A stretch of DNA of 32,679 nucleotides from a virus, in the IMG/VR virus record IMGVR_UViG_3300027754_002263, positions 1-32,679 of that record; one strand, given 5' to 3'. Both the position numbers and the translations under genes were made by a program. Below the pieces are notes generated by a model. That model had not been told where the DNA came from. It ran no database searches and saw only the letters and a list, made by a program, of their open reading frames with translations. Below, in pieces: positions 1-8,081 of the stretch (position 1 is its first letter; every line of letters begins with the position of its first letter).

Positions 1-169
1 TTCCCCAAATAGCAGCACCAATCTCAGGTGACAGACCAATGTATGCGCTGACAACCGCACTGATTAGCAATGCGATTCCCATATGATTGAACACACCAAC
101 GAGATATGTTCTGAGACCCCAATCAATGACTGGTGCTGGGTATGCGTGTGATTCGTTTTGATAAGACAT
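1..169 (-). CDS. Bax inhibitor-1 (YbhL/TMBIM) family membrane protein, 5' part only
   Basis: The reading frame starts with ATG at 169, preceded by an AAGGAG ribosome binding site 6 nt upstream, and stays open to the window edge (56 codons). After a short polar, proline-containing N-terminus it reads DWGLRTYLVGVFNHMG, followed by a hydrophobic helix (IALLISAVVSAYIG). That arrangement of a GLR-Tyr motif, an amphipathic stretch and the first membrane helix is typical of the N-terminus of the Bax inhibitor-1/YccA-YbhL family of seven-helix inner-membrane proteins. Family members act as ion or calcium leak channels or as membrane stress modulators; the role in a phage is unknown. The gene follows the 195-residue gene by 3 nt, so it is co-transcribed. 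The rest lies outside the window. The family call is good for so short a piece but cannot be finalised without the remaining helices. Confidence 0.65.
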   Translation of the reverse strand, partial: MSYQNESHAYPAPVIDWGLRTYLVGVFNHMGIALLISAVVSAYIGLSPEIGAAIWG

Positions 170-172
170 GCC

Positions 173-760
173 TTACTCCTTGTTTAACCAAGGCTCTGAG
201 CCTTGCCCATAGTTTTCGGTCCATTCGAGAGGTTCTTTCCCCTCCAATGCTTTGCGGCAAGCCCACAATTGACAAACTTGTCCGCTTTTCTCGTCGCAAT
301 TCGACTCGCAAACGCAATTTGCATATTTCCGCAGCACCGCCTCCAGCTTCTGGATACGATCTGCGGCTTCACCACAATGGCAACGGTCCCGTTCTGTTGG
401 GAAGATACAGGTGTCTGCACGGCGTAGCCGCTTCACAAGATCATCAGTCATCTTTCCCCCTCCTGCTTTTCGGGCTTCATCCCGCTCAATGACGCATTCC
501 TTCAACGCCTCTCTAGCACCGAGGAAGCACTCCATTGTATGCTCCAATGCCGTCTCTAGCTTCTCGATACGCTCCTCTTTGTCGGCGATGGTCTGCTTCA
601 TTTCCATGATGCCGCCAGGCCCAGAAGTTAGTTGTTCGATACGCTCAACACCAACTCTGATAGCACCTATTGCGATATCATATTGCGATTGTAGTCGTTC
701 GTTTTCTTTAGCAACAGCTTCGGCAAATTTCTCAAGAGGCATTTCAAGTTTGTTACTCAT
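173..760 (-). CDS. Hypothetical coiled-coil, Cys-rich protein (195 aa)
   Basis: I chose the ATG at 760 (MSNKLEMP) because GGAG lies 9 nt upstream. The in-frame ATG at 769 overlaps that ribosome binding site. The first half is charged and helical (residues about 10-95, KENERLQSQ..., KEERIEKLETALEH), predicting a coiled coil. The middle carries DDLVKRLR followed by CHCGEAADRIQKLE, a signature I know from many small proteins of alphaproteobacteria and their phages. The C-terminal part has at least seven cysteines, including CVCESNC, which could bind a metal. No enzymatic motif is visible. It overlaps the upstream 75-residue gene by 8 nt and sits in the unit downstream of gp41. The function is unknown. 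Confidence 0.7.
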   Translation of the reverse strand: MSNKLEMPLEKFAEAVAKENERLQSQYDIAIGAIRVGVERIEQLTSGPGGIMEMKQTIADKEERIEKLETALEHTMECFLGAREALKECVIERDEARKAGGGKMTDDLVKRLRRADTCIFPTERDRCHCGEAADRIQKLEAVLRKYANCVCESNCDEKSGQVCQLWACRKALEGKEPLEWTENYGQGSEPWLNKE

Positions 761-980
761 TTTCGTCATCTCCAGTATGAATGGTAAGTGTTGCTTCTCT
801 CAGTCTATATCCACGATCATGCCAAGCCTGGATTTTCCTTGAGATATCTTTATCGTCATAGGTTGATCGGCATTGGCGTATCCATGATTCCATCGAAGTC
901 ACACCAAAGGTATGATGAGCATAATACCCTTTAGTGTGTGGGCAGTATATCACAAATCCTTTGATGTGAGTTGTCATCAT
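753..980 (-). CDS. Hypothetical small protein (75 aa)
   Basis: This is a small basic, aromatic protein (MMTTHIKGFVIYCPH...) rich in His, Tyr and Trp. Its start overlaps the gp41 stop codon by 4 nt (977-980), a typical translational coupling. The second codon is also ATG, so the start may be 3 nt later. It has no membrane segment and no recognisable motif. It lies directly after the promoter at 1088-1116 and is therefore the first gene of a small unit with the 195-residue protein and the Bax-inhibitor-like gene. I do not recognise the family. Confidence 0.65.
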   Translation of the reverse strand: MMTTHIKGFVIYCPHTKGYYAHHTFGVTSMESWIRQCRSTYDDKDISRKIQAWHDRGYRLREATLTIHTGDDENE

Positions 981-2359
981 GATACCTTCAGTTTCTTGAA
1001 CTTGTCTTTGTTAGAATAAGAGTTGTTTGTGGTGATTTGATCCGATTGCCCAGAATCCATGATATCGATCTGTGCTGATTGTTCTACATCATACAGTCTC
1101 ATCTTCGCTCTGTCAACCCCCACCACAAATCTTTTGTTGCTTGTTGGATCGTTGTAACGGTTCTTTAACTGCTTAATCATAATCTGCCCAAGCTTTTCCA
1201 ATGTCTCATTGGTCATCAAGGCAAACATCAAGTCTGCGGTGGCCGGGAGCCCGAAGGACTCTGAGGTGTCTGTGAGTTCGACATCTGAGCTGGCAAATCC
1301 GCTTCTGGTTGTTTGTGTTGCACTGAGTACTGGTACGTTGAATTCCACTGCCAGCCCTCGTAGCTCTTCCGCGATTGACTTGATGAGCGTGTAAGAGTTG
1401 ACATTCGATCCAGCTTTAATGCGAGAAGAACAGCAAATGTTAAGATAATCGATGTAGATAATATCAGGAACAAAGTTTCGTTTAAGTCTAAGCTCATTCA
1501 ACAGACTCCTAAAGTGGTTGTATCCGGCCGCAGCGGTTGGATATTCTTTGATGATTAACTTACCATGTGCTTTCGCCTTCGCAGTACTCATCTTCTTGTC
1601 ATACATATCTTTCGATAGCTTCTCAAGGTCATGGATATCAACATTGAGAAGATTGGCATCGATACGTTCTGCAATCTTCTCTTCTGACATTTCCATTGTT
1701 ATATAGAGTACGTTCAAACCAGCAGAGATGTTAGCCGCAGCACAGTGACACATGAACAAAGATTTACCGACACCAGTGCCAGCAAGAGCGATGTTCAGAG
1801 TTTTCTTAGGCAAACCACCCTTGGTGATCTTGTTGAAGAAATCAAGGTCAAAGGGCACACGCTCTTCAACGCGATGATAGAAATCGAAACGCTCATCTGA
1901 GTTTTCGAAGTAGTCATGCCCAATGTTAGGATCAAACGATACAGCCAAAGCTTCTGTAAGCAAAGACGGTATAGCACCCTTCTGTAAAGCATTATCTTTG
2001 TTGTTCATAATATCAATAGCCCTCATCATGGCCTGGTAGATTGCTTTCTCTTGACAAAAGTTCTCAGTGCTATCAATCAGCCATTGCTCATTAACTTCAG
2101 CTTGAATATTGAAAGAAGCTAGGGCGCTTTTACACGCCCTAGCCTCATCTTCTGTGACACCATTCATGGCGTCGATTTCAATTGTCAATGCTTCAATGGT
2201 TGGGCGCTGATTGTACTTGCTTACAAACTTGTCAATTTGTTTGAAGAGGATCTTGTCCTCTCCGTTGAAGTATTCATCTTTGATGAATGGAAGGGCCTTT
2301 CGGTGATAGTCTTCGTTGGCTATCAGGTTCCTCAGAATAGTTTTCTCCAGCGACATCAT
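977..2359 (-). CDS. 41: Replicative DNA helicase, T4 gp41-like
   Basis: This is a 460-residue DnaB-family hexameric helicase, the replication-fork helicase that in T4 works with primase gp61 and loader gp59. The N-terminal half matches T4 gp41 in layout: a short helical domain, then SFDPNIGHDY near 141-150 and VPFDLDFFNKITKGG near 168-182. Walker A is GTGVGKS (194-200), a DnaB-type motif follows (LYITMEMSEEKIAERIDAN), and Walker B is IYIDYL (about 301-306). Further hallmarks are SIAEELRGLAVEFNVPVLSATQ and ESFGLPATADLMFAL. The length is close to T4 gp41 (475 aa). The start is ATG at 2359 (a second ATG follows). Its first 86 nt overlap the end of the upstream 125-codon gene. The C-terminal tail is polar and Asn/Ser-rich, as in T4. 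Confidence 0.95.
   Translation of the reverse strand: MMSLEKTILRNLIANEDYHRKALPFIKDEYFNGEDKILFKQIDKFVSKYNQRPTIEALTIEIDAMNGVTEDEARACKSALASFNIQAEVNEQWLIDSTENFCQEKAIYQAMMRAIDIMNNKDNALQKGAIPSLLTEALAVSFDPNIGHDYFENSDERFDFYHRVEERVPFDLDFFNKITKGGLPKKTLNIALAGTGVGKSLFMCHCAAANISAGLNVLYITMEMSEEKIAERIDANLLNVDIHDLEKLSKDMYDKKMSTAKAKAHGKLIIKEYPTAAAGYNHFRSLLNELRLKRNFVPDIIYIDYLNICCSSRIKAGSNVNSYTLIKSIAEELRGLAVEFNVPVLSATQTTRSGFASSDVELTDTSESFGLPATADLMFALMTNETLEKLGQIMIKQLKNRYNDPTSNKRFVVGVDRAKMRLYDVEQSAQIDIMDSGQSDQITTNNSYSNKDKFKKLKVS
1088..1116 (-). promoter_or_regulatory. sigma70-type promoter inside the gp41 3' end
   Basis: On the minus strand TTGACA (1116-1111) is followed by a 17 bp spacer and TATGAT (1093-1088). 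It lies about 110 bp before the 75-residue gene and would drive that gene, the 195-residue gene and the Bax-inhibitor-like gene. The hexamers score 6/6 and 5/6 against the sigma70 consensus. Confidence 0.7.
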
Positions 2360-2651
2360 CTTTTCCCTCCAGCGTTTCTAAAATTAAATGATTGAGTATG
2401 ATACCGATATGTTCAGTAAATCTCTTATCATTCCTTAATGCAGTTTCGATATGATCTCCCATCTCAAGGAGTTCATAGATGAACTGAAGAACAGCCTCAC
2501 CATCTTCCTTCTCTTTCACACCAATCTTCACATAACGATATATAACATTTTTATAAGGGCCTGTCAAGACCTCAATTGGTATCGTGTCGCCAACTTCACC
2601 TGGCTTATGCAAGTCATCACGAAACCTATAGTCTTTACCTATATCAAGCAT
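2274..2651 (-). CDS. Conserved T4-like hypothetical protein upstream of gp41 (125 aa)
   Basis: The ATG at 2651 overlaps the UvsX stop by 8 nt. The protein begins [16 protein letters not shown] and has a small beta-rich core ([26 protein letters not shown], then [12 protein letters not shown]). It ends with a helical segment around [19 protein letters not shown]. This layout resembles a short uncharacterised protein I associate with the position just before gp41 in cyanophage-like T4 relatives. The last ~30 residues ([13 protein letters not shown]...) are charged, low in complexity, and encoded within the first 86 nt of gp41 in another frame, so they may be a dispensable extension. No catalytic motif is seen. 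Confidence 0.7.
   Translation of the reverse strand: MLDIGKDYRFRDDLHKPGEVGDTIPIEVLTGPYKNVIYRYVKIGVKEKEDGEAVLQFIYELLEMGDHIETALRNDKRFTEHIGIILNHLILETLEGKDDVAGENYSEEPDSQRRLSPKGPSIHQR
2539..2567 (-). promoter_or_regulatory. sigma70-type promoter upstream of gp41
   Basis: GGTCTTGACA ends at 2562, followed by a 17 bp spacer and TATATA (2544-2539), about 180 bp before the gp41 start and inside the 125-codon gene. The GAGGTCT prefix before the -35 box is shared with the promoter at 7214-7242. Confidence 0.6.
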
Positions 2652-3699
2652 CTTCTTCCTCCACAGTTGTTACATTTGACTTACCATACAAGAACTCACC
2701 CTTGCAGGCCTCGTCAATCTGATCGAGGACTTCTTTAGTGAAATACTTTTCAGGATTCTTTTCAATCACCGATTCAAATACCTTATCACCATTAGGCATT
2801 TCGAATCGAGTTGACACCTTCTTGAAGATGCCGAACTTCTCAGCAAGGTCAATCAACCCATAGTAAGGATCGAGACCATCTGCATAGTTTAGCAGGGTTT
2901 CAACCTTCTTGTTCTCAATAGTGAGGCGAGCCTTCTTCAAGTTAGCCGTGATGATAGCACCAGTGATAGAGTTATCAGACTTATCTTTGTCTTTCTTCTT
3001 TGAGAGGAAAACAATAGACGAAGCTGCATATTCAAGCCCAGAACCACCACCCATCTTCTTCATAGGCACATACGAACCAATCACATCATACACATGGTTG
3101 GTCACAATCAATGGCACGTTCGCTTTACCTAACTTGAGAGTAAGTACACGGAAGGCGCCACGAATTAATTGTGAACGGGTCATGTCACGAGTGTCTTTAC
3201 CTTCTGCGATATCGGACATCTCTTTCTCAGTTGAGAGATTTCCGAGCGAGTCAAGCACAAACATCATTGGCAATCTATCACCATGCTTTTGCTCAAGGTA
3301 CTTGTCGAGAATTTTCACGGCCTGTGTGCGAAACTCCTGAATGGTAGCAACAGGCATGATAGCGATACGCTTAACATCAACACCACGATCTTGCAGCATT
3401 GACTTTGAGATAGCCGATTCAGATTCAAAGTAGAACACGAAAGCTTTCTCATTGTCACGCAAGAACTGGCGAACCATGTTCATTGCATAGAAGGTCTTAC
3501 CTGTCGAAGGTTCACCTGCTAGTGCAGTAACTTTGTTACCAGGTAATCCACCGTAGATGGATCCAGAAAGTAGAGCATTGAGACTATAACTACCAGTTCC
3601 AATAAAACTAGTAACGTCGCCAGCCTCCACGCCATCGTCAACAATCCCAGCATACTCATTGCCCGTTTCTTTCATTAGTGATGCGAATATATCTGTCAT
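2644..3699 (-). CDS. uvsX: UvsX recombinase (RecA family)
   Basis: This is a 351-residue RecA-type strand-exchange protein. In T4, UvsX builds filaments on ssDNA to drive recombination-dependent replication and repair, loaded by UvsY and working with gp32. Visible features are Walker A GEPSTGKT (62-69), the following catalytic region [14 protein letters not shown], a Walker B-like [16 protein letters not shown], an L1/L2-like loop area ([40 protein letters not shown]) and an acidic C-terminal tail (TTVEEEDA), as in T4 UvsX. The length matches the family (T4: 391, cyanophage relatives about 340-350). It lies 10 nt after the cupin gene. The promoter inside the gp43 3' end (4138-4166) would serve both genes. 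Confidence 0.95.
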   Translation of the reverse strand: MTDIFASLMKETGNEYAGIVDDGVEAGDVTSFIGTGSYSLNALLSGSIYGGLPGNKVTALAGEPSTGKTFYAMNMVRQFLRDNEKAFVFYFESESAISKSMLQDRGVDVKRIAIMPVATIQEFRTQAVKILDKYLEQKHGDRLPMMFVLDSLGNLSTEKEMSDIAEGKDTRDMTRSQLIRGAFRVLTLKLGKANVPLIVTNHVYDVIGSYVPMKKMGGGSGLEYAASSIVFLSKKKDKDKSDNSITGAIITANLKKARLTIENKKVETLLNYADGLDPYYGLIDLAEKFGIFKKVSTRFEMPNGDKVFESVIEKNPEKYFTKEVLDQIDEACKGEFLYGKSNVTTVEEEDA

Positions 3700-3709
3700 A
3701 AGTTTCTCC

Positions 3710-4039
3710 TTATTGTCCCATTCTTACAATGTCGTTCTCTTCGGTGATCTCACCGCACTGAACTTCTATGATAACTAACGGGATGTTTGATATGTTGGTG
3801 ATTTTATGTACTGACAAAGGTTTCACTACAAAGGTATCACCTTGTTTTACCCTAAACTTCTTATCATCAAGAATGACCTCACCAGCACCTTGTGTGATGG
3901 CCCATGTCTCTGACCTATGTATGTGATATTGAAGACTGATAGACTTGTCAGGTTCGATGGTCAGCTTCTTTACTTTATACCAACGCCCTTCTTCGATAAC
4001 TTCCCAGTTTCCCCATGGTCGTTCACATGTTTCTCTCAT
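3710..4039 (-). CDS. Stand-alone mannose-6-phosphate isomerase-type cupin
   Basis: The 109-residue protein matches the C-terminal cupin domain of type II phosphomannose isomerase/GDP-mannose pyrophosphorylase (ManC). It starts with [13 protein letters not shown], the usual 'RPWG' entry, followed by [19 protein letters not shown]. The metal-binding cupin motif is [13 protein letters not shown], then [16 protein letters not shown]. The full ManC would be about 470 residues; here only the cupin is present, with no nucleotidyltransferase domain. It may interconvert fructose-6-P and mannose-6-P or act as another sugar-phosphate cupin. Its ATG overlaps the gp43 stop codon by 4 nt, so it is coupled to the polymerase. 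A functional link to the GDP-mannose-type enzymes in the sugar operon is plausible but inferred. Confidence 0.85.
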   Translation of the reverse strand: MRETCERPWGNWEVIEEGRWYKVKKLTIEPDKSISLQYHIHRSETWAITQGAGEVILDDKKFRVKQGDTFVVKPLSVHKITNISNIPLVIIEVQCGEITEENDIVRMGQ

Positions 4040-6588
4040 GAAAAGAATGCCTCCAAGCTACTCACTTCTTCTGTCTTCCAACCAATGCTGTCCAAGACGA
4101 TCTTCAAAGGTTCGACAAAAGACTTTTCATATTGAGTATTATAGTCGATATACTTATGGATGTCAAGCTCTTTTGGTATTTCATTGGGGAAAGAAACGAT
4201 GTTAGATTGGATCGTGTTTGGTTCTTTGAGATAGATGAACTTGATCTTCTCGCCTTCCTTGATAAGCTCATACTTTTTTTCAAGCTTGTGTTTTCTCAGC
4301 AAGTTATTGTAGACGAGAGAACCACGAACATGGATTGGAGTACCTTTCTCAAAGATAGATCCGTTCTTACCACCATAGGTCTTCAATCCATTCACACCGC
4401 GAGGGAATGCAATGTTGACAGGATCCTGTTTCTTGAATTCTTGGCGAAACTCATCGATGAACTTGATGACTGCGGCCTGATCTTTGTTGAAGATGATATC
4501 AATAGCCTCCCACAACTTCTCTTTACAAGCAGCAGGAGTTGATGACTTAATCATCTCAAGACCCATGACCTTCAGCTTCGGCTTTGCATACTGGACTCCT
4601 TCGTTGTTATGCACACGAAGGATATATCTCTTCTTTGCAGTCCAGATACCTTTATCACACAAAGCTTCACGCTTCATCATCATCTTTTGGGCAAAAGCGT
4701 TAGTGTAAGTAGCAAGCTCTCCGTAAGATTTATCAATAAACGGTTGAATCTTAGCCTCACAGATTTTATCCATGAAGGCGATGACTTCATCTGTTGTACA
4801 AGAAGGATTCGTTTCTTTAATAGTTTTACTGACCAATTTATCAAGTGAAAGGTAGATTGAGTCCGTATCGCTTGCAATAACATAGTCTTCACCTTTAGTT
4901 TGTAGAATCTTGTTCATGTAGACGTTTAGTTTGTTTTCAATCCAGCGAATCGAAAGCTGGCCCGCAGTAGTGATACCAGAAGCTTGACGAATATCAAAGA
5001 AGCGGAAGTACTCATTACCCAAAGCACCGTAAGCTGAGTTCAGGCAAACCTTCTTAGCAAGCTGCAAGTTATTGTATCTTGCAATTCTCTTTTCAATTTC
5101 AAATCTAGCATCAGGGTCGCTTACTAGTTCAAGTTCTTTCTTGGCCGTAATAGCTTTCTTCTTGTAGACTGTACGGTCATTGTACATAGTCTCCATCATT
5201 TCAGGAAGAAAACCTTGCTTGTTTGTGCGAAAGAACTGCCCGTTAGGTGTTAGGGTGTGGCCAGCCAACCCATCTGTAGAAATAGACTGCCCAAGAAGGC
5301 TGTCAACATCAACATTACAAAGAAGGATATTGCGATGAGCATCTTCATAATCTTTTGGCTCCAATAGTGTTTCAGGTGAGATATTATATTGCATGATAAG
5401 ATGCGGATACAGGCTGTTCAAATCGAATGAAGCAACCCAGTGATGAAGCCCAATGATAGGGTCTTTCACATATGCACCAACATAGGCCTCAGACTTGCTA
5501 TGTTGTGTGATAGGCGGAAGAACCACATTACGCACTCGCAGATGATTATAGATGAGAGCATCCCACATACGAACCTGTGCGAACACATCATCATAGTTGG
5601 TCTTACTATCATACGCGAGAGTAAGGGCCAGCTCAATCAGTTTCAACTTATCATCAAGTCGTTCAATCAGTTCAACGTCCTTGATATTGTACTCAATGAA
5701 TAGCTGATAGTTGTCTTTGTAAAGTGTGTGAAGGTTACCATACTCTTCATAAGATAGCTTACGCTCACCAAGTTCTGCATTGGCGATGCTATCAAGTTTG
5801 TATGATGCTTGAGACTTACCTTCAGGAGCATATCGCTGATACAGGTCAATGTAATCAAGCACGGAGATACCGAGCATGATATAGGTCTTGAACTGACGGC
5901 CAGGCCCAAAGTTTACATCTCGCTCATTGAGGATACCCCAAGGCGAAAGACGACGAGCTTCATCCTCACCAAACAAACGCTTGATACGGTTCACAATGTA
6001 AGTAACATCGAAGAGCTTTACATTCCAGCCGGTGATGATATCGGGATAGTTACCAGTCCACTCATCAATGAACCTCTTGATGAGATCGAACTCATCACGG
6101 CACTTGATATACTTCACATCTTCACGGGTGTTGTTGAATTCGCCACACCCAAATACCATGAACTTATCACCCATCTTATAGGTGATAGCTGTGATAGGTT
6201 CAGATGCAGTTGCAGGTTCCGGGAAACCATTCTCAGAACCCACTTCGATATCGATGTTACAGATTTTGATATGATCGAGGTCCCAATCAACTTCGTTGGG
6301 ATACTCGTCGGCGATGAAGGCATATTCATACTTCTGGTTGCCATAAACCTTGAGGCCCTGCACATCATCATACTGCTTAACAAAATCACGACAGTCACGG
6401 ATTGTGCCAGGTTTAATCTCTGACACATGCTCACCCGTAACGGTTGTGAACTTAGTAGGTTTTGATGAGGGAACAAAGAGTGTTGGATGATAATCTGAGC
6501 GGAGTCTTACTCTCCGCCCATTATCAATACCACGATACAAGATTTTAGAACCATAGACCTGAACATTCGTATAGAATGATTTCGTCAT
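4036..6588 (-). CDS. 43: Family B DNA polymerase with proofreading exonuclease, T4 gp43-like
   Basis: This is the replicative phage DNA polymerase, 850 residues and apparently full length (T4: 898). The exonuclease motifs are intact: DIE (113-115), NVKLFD (189-194) and YNIKD (300-304). The polymerase motifs are motif A DLNSLYP (389-395), motif B KKVCLNSAYG (512-521) and motif C SDTDS (573-577) with its catalytic aspartates. The C-terminus ends in SLEAFFS. Such a short hydrophobic tail is where T4 gp43 binds the clamp gp45, so I infer the same here. The ATG overlaps the Sm-like gene's stop by 1 nt. Two promoters upstream (6685-6713 and 7214-7242) could transcribe it. Confidence 0.97.
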   Translation of the reverse strand: MTKSFYTNVQVYGSKILYRGIDNGRRVRLRSDYHPTLFVPSSKPTKFTTVTGEHVSEIKPGTIRDCRDFVKQYDDVQGLKVYGNQKYEYAFIADEYPNEVDWDLDHIKICNIDIEVGSENGFPEPATASEPITAITYKMGDKFMVFGCGEFNNTREDVKYIKCRDEFDLIKRFIDEWTGNYPDIITGWNVKLFDVTYIVNRIKRLFGEDEARRLSPWGILNERDVNFGPGRQFKTYIMLGISVLDYIDLYQRYAPEGKSQASYKLDSIANAELGERKLSYEEYGNLHTLYKDNYQLFIEYNIKDVELIERLDDKLKLIELALTLAYDSKTNYDDVFAQVRMWDALIYNHLRVRNVVLPPITQHSKSEAYVGAYVKDPIIGLHHWVASFDLNSLYPHLIMQYNISPETLLEPKDYEDAHRNILLCNVDVDSLLGQSISTDGLAGHTLTPNGQFFRTNKQGFLPEMMETMYNDRTVYKKKAITAKKELELVSDPDARFEIEKRIARYNNLQLAKKVCLNSAYGALGNEYFRFFDIRQASGITTAGQLSIRWIENKLNVYMNKILQTKGEDYVIASDTDSIYLSLDKLVSKTIKETNPSCTTDEVIAFMDKICEAKIQPFIDKSYGELATYTNAFAQKMMMKREALCDKGIWTAKKRYILRVHNNEGVQYAKPKLKVMGLEMIKSSTPAACKEKLWEAIDIIFNKDQAAVIKFIDEFRQEFKKQDPVNIAFPRGVNGLKTYGGKNGSIFEKGTPIHVRGSLVYNNLLRKHKLEKKYELIKEGEKIKFIYLKEPNTIQSNIVSFPNEIPKELDIHKYIDYNTQYEKSFVEPLKIVLDSIGWKTEEVSSLEAFFS
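4138..4166 (-). promoter_or_regulatory. Consensus sigma70 promoter inside the gp43 3' end
   Basis: TTGACA (4166-4161), a 17 bp spacer and TATAAT (4143-4138) match the sigma70 consensus exactly. It sits about 100 bp upstream of the cupin and uvsX genes, which it would transcribe apart from the polymerase. Confidence 0.8.
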
Positions 6589-6911
6589 TACATTCCTGGA
6601 AGTATGAGTTTAGATGAAGGTGCAACGATACCACCAAACATGGTGTTATATTGGTTGATAAACTCCTGCACCGGCTTCATTTGTACTATAACATGGGCCT
6701 TGTGAATTGTAAAGACCTTGTCATCCGACCATTCGACCCATGGAGCAAAACCCACGGTCGGTGTCGTCACACCATTCTTACTAGGAATTACAACGACACG
6801 AACAGGATTCTTGATTGTATATTCTTGACTGGTTGCGTTTGGCTCTGAGATGACTTCTACCATCACCTCTTCGCCGGTGATAATTTTAAAAATGAGTAGA
6901 TTGGCAGCCAT
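6588..6911 (-). CDS. Sm-like (LSM-fold) phage protein
   Basis: The 107-residue protein begins MAANLLIFKIITGEEVMVEVI, a strand-turn-strand pattern (LxTGEEVxxEV) like Sm1 of Lsm/Hfq proteins. It continues with YTIKNPVRVVVIP and a second beta-rich part. Similar small 'Sm-like' proteins of unknown role are common near gp43 in cyanophage-like T4 relatives. RNA binding is possible but not shown. The gene overlaps the 73-residue gene upstream by 1 nt and gp43 downstream by 1 nt, and it contains the promoter at 6685-6713. The fold call rests on pattern, with no single diagnostic residue. Confidence 0.6.
   Translation of the reverse strand: MAANLLIFKIITGEEVMVEVISEPNATSQEYTIKNPVRVVVIPSKNGVTTPTVGFAPWVEWSDDKVFTIHKAHVIVQMKPVQEFINQYNTMFGGIVAPSSKLILPGM
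6685..6713 (-). promoter_or_regulatory. sigma70-type promoter inside the Sm-like gene, upstream of gp43
   Basis: AAGGTCTTTACA (-35 TTTACA at 6713-6708) with a 17 bp spacer and TATAGT (6690-6685). It is about 100 bp upstream of the polymerase start. The AAGGTCT prefix is identical to that of the gp45 promoter at 25093-25121. Confidence 0.65.
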
Positions 6912-7132
6912 TAGTCTTGCAACTCCATCATATAATCATAAACACCTACCGTAACCCACTTCTCAGGAATGAGAGTAACACGGCTACCAGATTCCGTGCT
7001 GTAGGTATACTTGTTCTCATAGTCAATGATCTTTGCGATCCTCTCCCACTTGCCATCATAGGCTCTCTGCTTGAATTGTGTCTCAAGCACGTTAAGCCCA
7101 TACTCATAATTTTTCATCAAGTTACCTTTCAT
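6911..7132 (-). CDS. Hypothetical protein (73 aa)
   Basis: A small protein beginning MKGNLMKNYEYGLNVLETQFKQRAYDGKWERIAKIIDYENKY and ending YDYMMELQD. It mixes helix and strand and has no Cys, membrane segment or known motif. An internal ATG (MKNYEYG) 15 nt downstream is an alternative start. It overlaps the 95-residue gene by 4 nt and the Sm-like gene by 1 nt, so it belongs to the same unit running into gp43. I do not recognise it. Confidence 0.6.
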   Translation of the reverse strand: MKGNLMKNYEYGLNVLETQFKQRAYDGKWERIAKIIDYENKYTYSTESGSRVTLIPEKWVTVGVYDYMMELQD

Positions 7133-7416
7133 AGATCAATTCCAAAATAGTTAGAGGTTGAGATTAGTTTGAAGTGATACTTTTCTAATCCTGCTTCAAT
7201 GCAAGCATCACAGATTATACCAGTTGGATAGATGTTTGTCAAGACCTCATAGATGTAACCATCAGCAATTGTTGAACCATAATTGCCGGCCAAGTATTTC
7301 TTATCACCTCGCTCAAAGACATCTGTTGCACACTGAAAACCCTGTGTTTGGTTGTCTTCAAAGAATGGTTGAAATTCTTTCTTACAGTTGGTACAGATTA
7401 CCATCTTCAGTCCCAT
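7129..7416 (-). CDS. Hypothetical zinc-ribbon-like protein (95 aa)
   Basis: The N-terminus has a CTNCKKEF pair (C9/C12, about) and the second half has CDAC (GIICDACIEAGLEKY). The two CxxC pairs are separated by about 60 residues and suggest a zinc-binding knuckle. The stretch between them is soluble and Gly/Tyr-rich. The start MGLKMVICTNCK may really be the ATG four codons in (MVICTNC). The gene overlaps the 224-residue gene by 10 nt and the 73-residue gene by 4 nt. The consensus promoter at 7214-7242 lies inside it. Nucleic-acid or protein binding is a guess; no homologue is named. Confidence 0.6.
   Translation of the reverse strand: MGLKMVICTNCKKEFQPFFEDNQTQGFQCATDVFERGDKKYLAGNYGSTIADGYIYEVLTNIYPTGIICDACIEAGLEKYHFKLISTSNYFGIDL
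7214..7242 (-). promoter_or_regulatory. Consensus sigma70 promoter upstream of the Sm-like/gp43 unit
   Basis: GAGGTCTTGACA (-35 at 7242-7237), a 17 bp spacer and TATAAT (7219-7214): a perfect match in both hexamers and spacing. It would start a transcript about 80 nt before the 73-residue gene, continuing into the Sm-like gene and gp43. Confidence 0.8.
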
Positions 7417-8081
7417 AGTGCGCGATAATATCTACCGAAAAGCTTAAACGCATTTGCCTTACGAGCATCGAACTTAGTATTCTCTTCGTGATACTTTTCC
7501 CAAGACATAACATTTTCTGGCGAACCATCAAACGGGATACCATCTGATATCTTACGCGAATATGCACTAGGGCTTTCTGGCCCGTCAGGATCTTCGTTTG
7601 CTTCCTGATAAAACGCCCAAATCATTTCGTCAAGAATCCAATCCCAACGAGCTTCATGTAGTTTATCAACACCACCGTAGTTCTTTTCTTCTTCGGTCAG
7701 CGGAGGCGCAGCAGCAGAACGCAAATGCTCAGGCACATCTTCATCGTCTACGAAAGGAGAACCATGCTTAGTTGCCTTCAACTGAACGAGCATTGGATGA
7801 ATGATAAGCGATAGCGTATGATCCATTGACCATGTATCATAGTCGTCAATACGAATCTTGACCTTGCGCTTTTTCTTCGACTCAACCCAATTACAGAGAT
7901 TAGAAACCCAATCAACTTCAGCCAACCAATCACCAAACTTATCGTGAGCTTTATAGTCCCAACGATCAAGACGAGGATCATTATCGGCAAAGATGCCGCG
8001 ACGATCAATCCAAAAGAAAATCTTATCAGCAATCTGATAAGGACCTGTCCAGTTTCTGTAATGACCAATCTCAACTTTCAT
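7407..8081 (-). CDS. Conserved phage hypothetical protein (224 aa)
   Basis: The ATG at 8081 overlaps the upstream 73-residue gene by 11 nt. The protein starts MKVEIGHYRNWTGPYQIADK and is unusually rich in Trp and Asp (RLDRWDYKAHDKFGDWLAEVDW). It has a DYDTWSMDHTLSLIIHPMLVQL segment and an acidic region (DDEDVPEHLR), and closes with AFKLFGRYYRALWD. It resembles a ~200-residue uncharacterised protein that I recall from T4-like cyanophages and relatives. No active-site motif can be assigned. Confidence 0.7.
   Translation of the reverse strand: MKVEIGHYRNWTGPYQIADKIFFWIDRRGIFADNDPRLDRWDYKAHDKFGDWLAEVDWVSNLCNWVESKKKRKVKIRIDDYDTWSMDHTLSLIIHPMLVQLKATKHGSPFVDDEDVPEHLRSAAAPPLTEEEKNYGGVDKLHEARWDWILDEMIWAFYQEANEDPDGPESPSAYSRKISDGIPFDGSPENVMSWEKYHEENTKFDARKANAFKLFGRYYRALWD

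Noticed and set aside
5809-6423. Plus-strand open frame of 204 codons opposite gp43
   Set aside because: It lies fully antisense to the exonuclease domain of gp43, whose motifs are intact; no ribosome binding site or family pattern.
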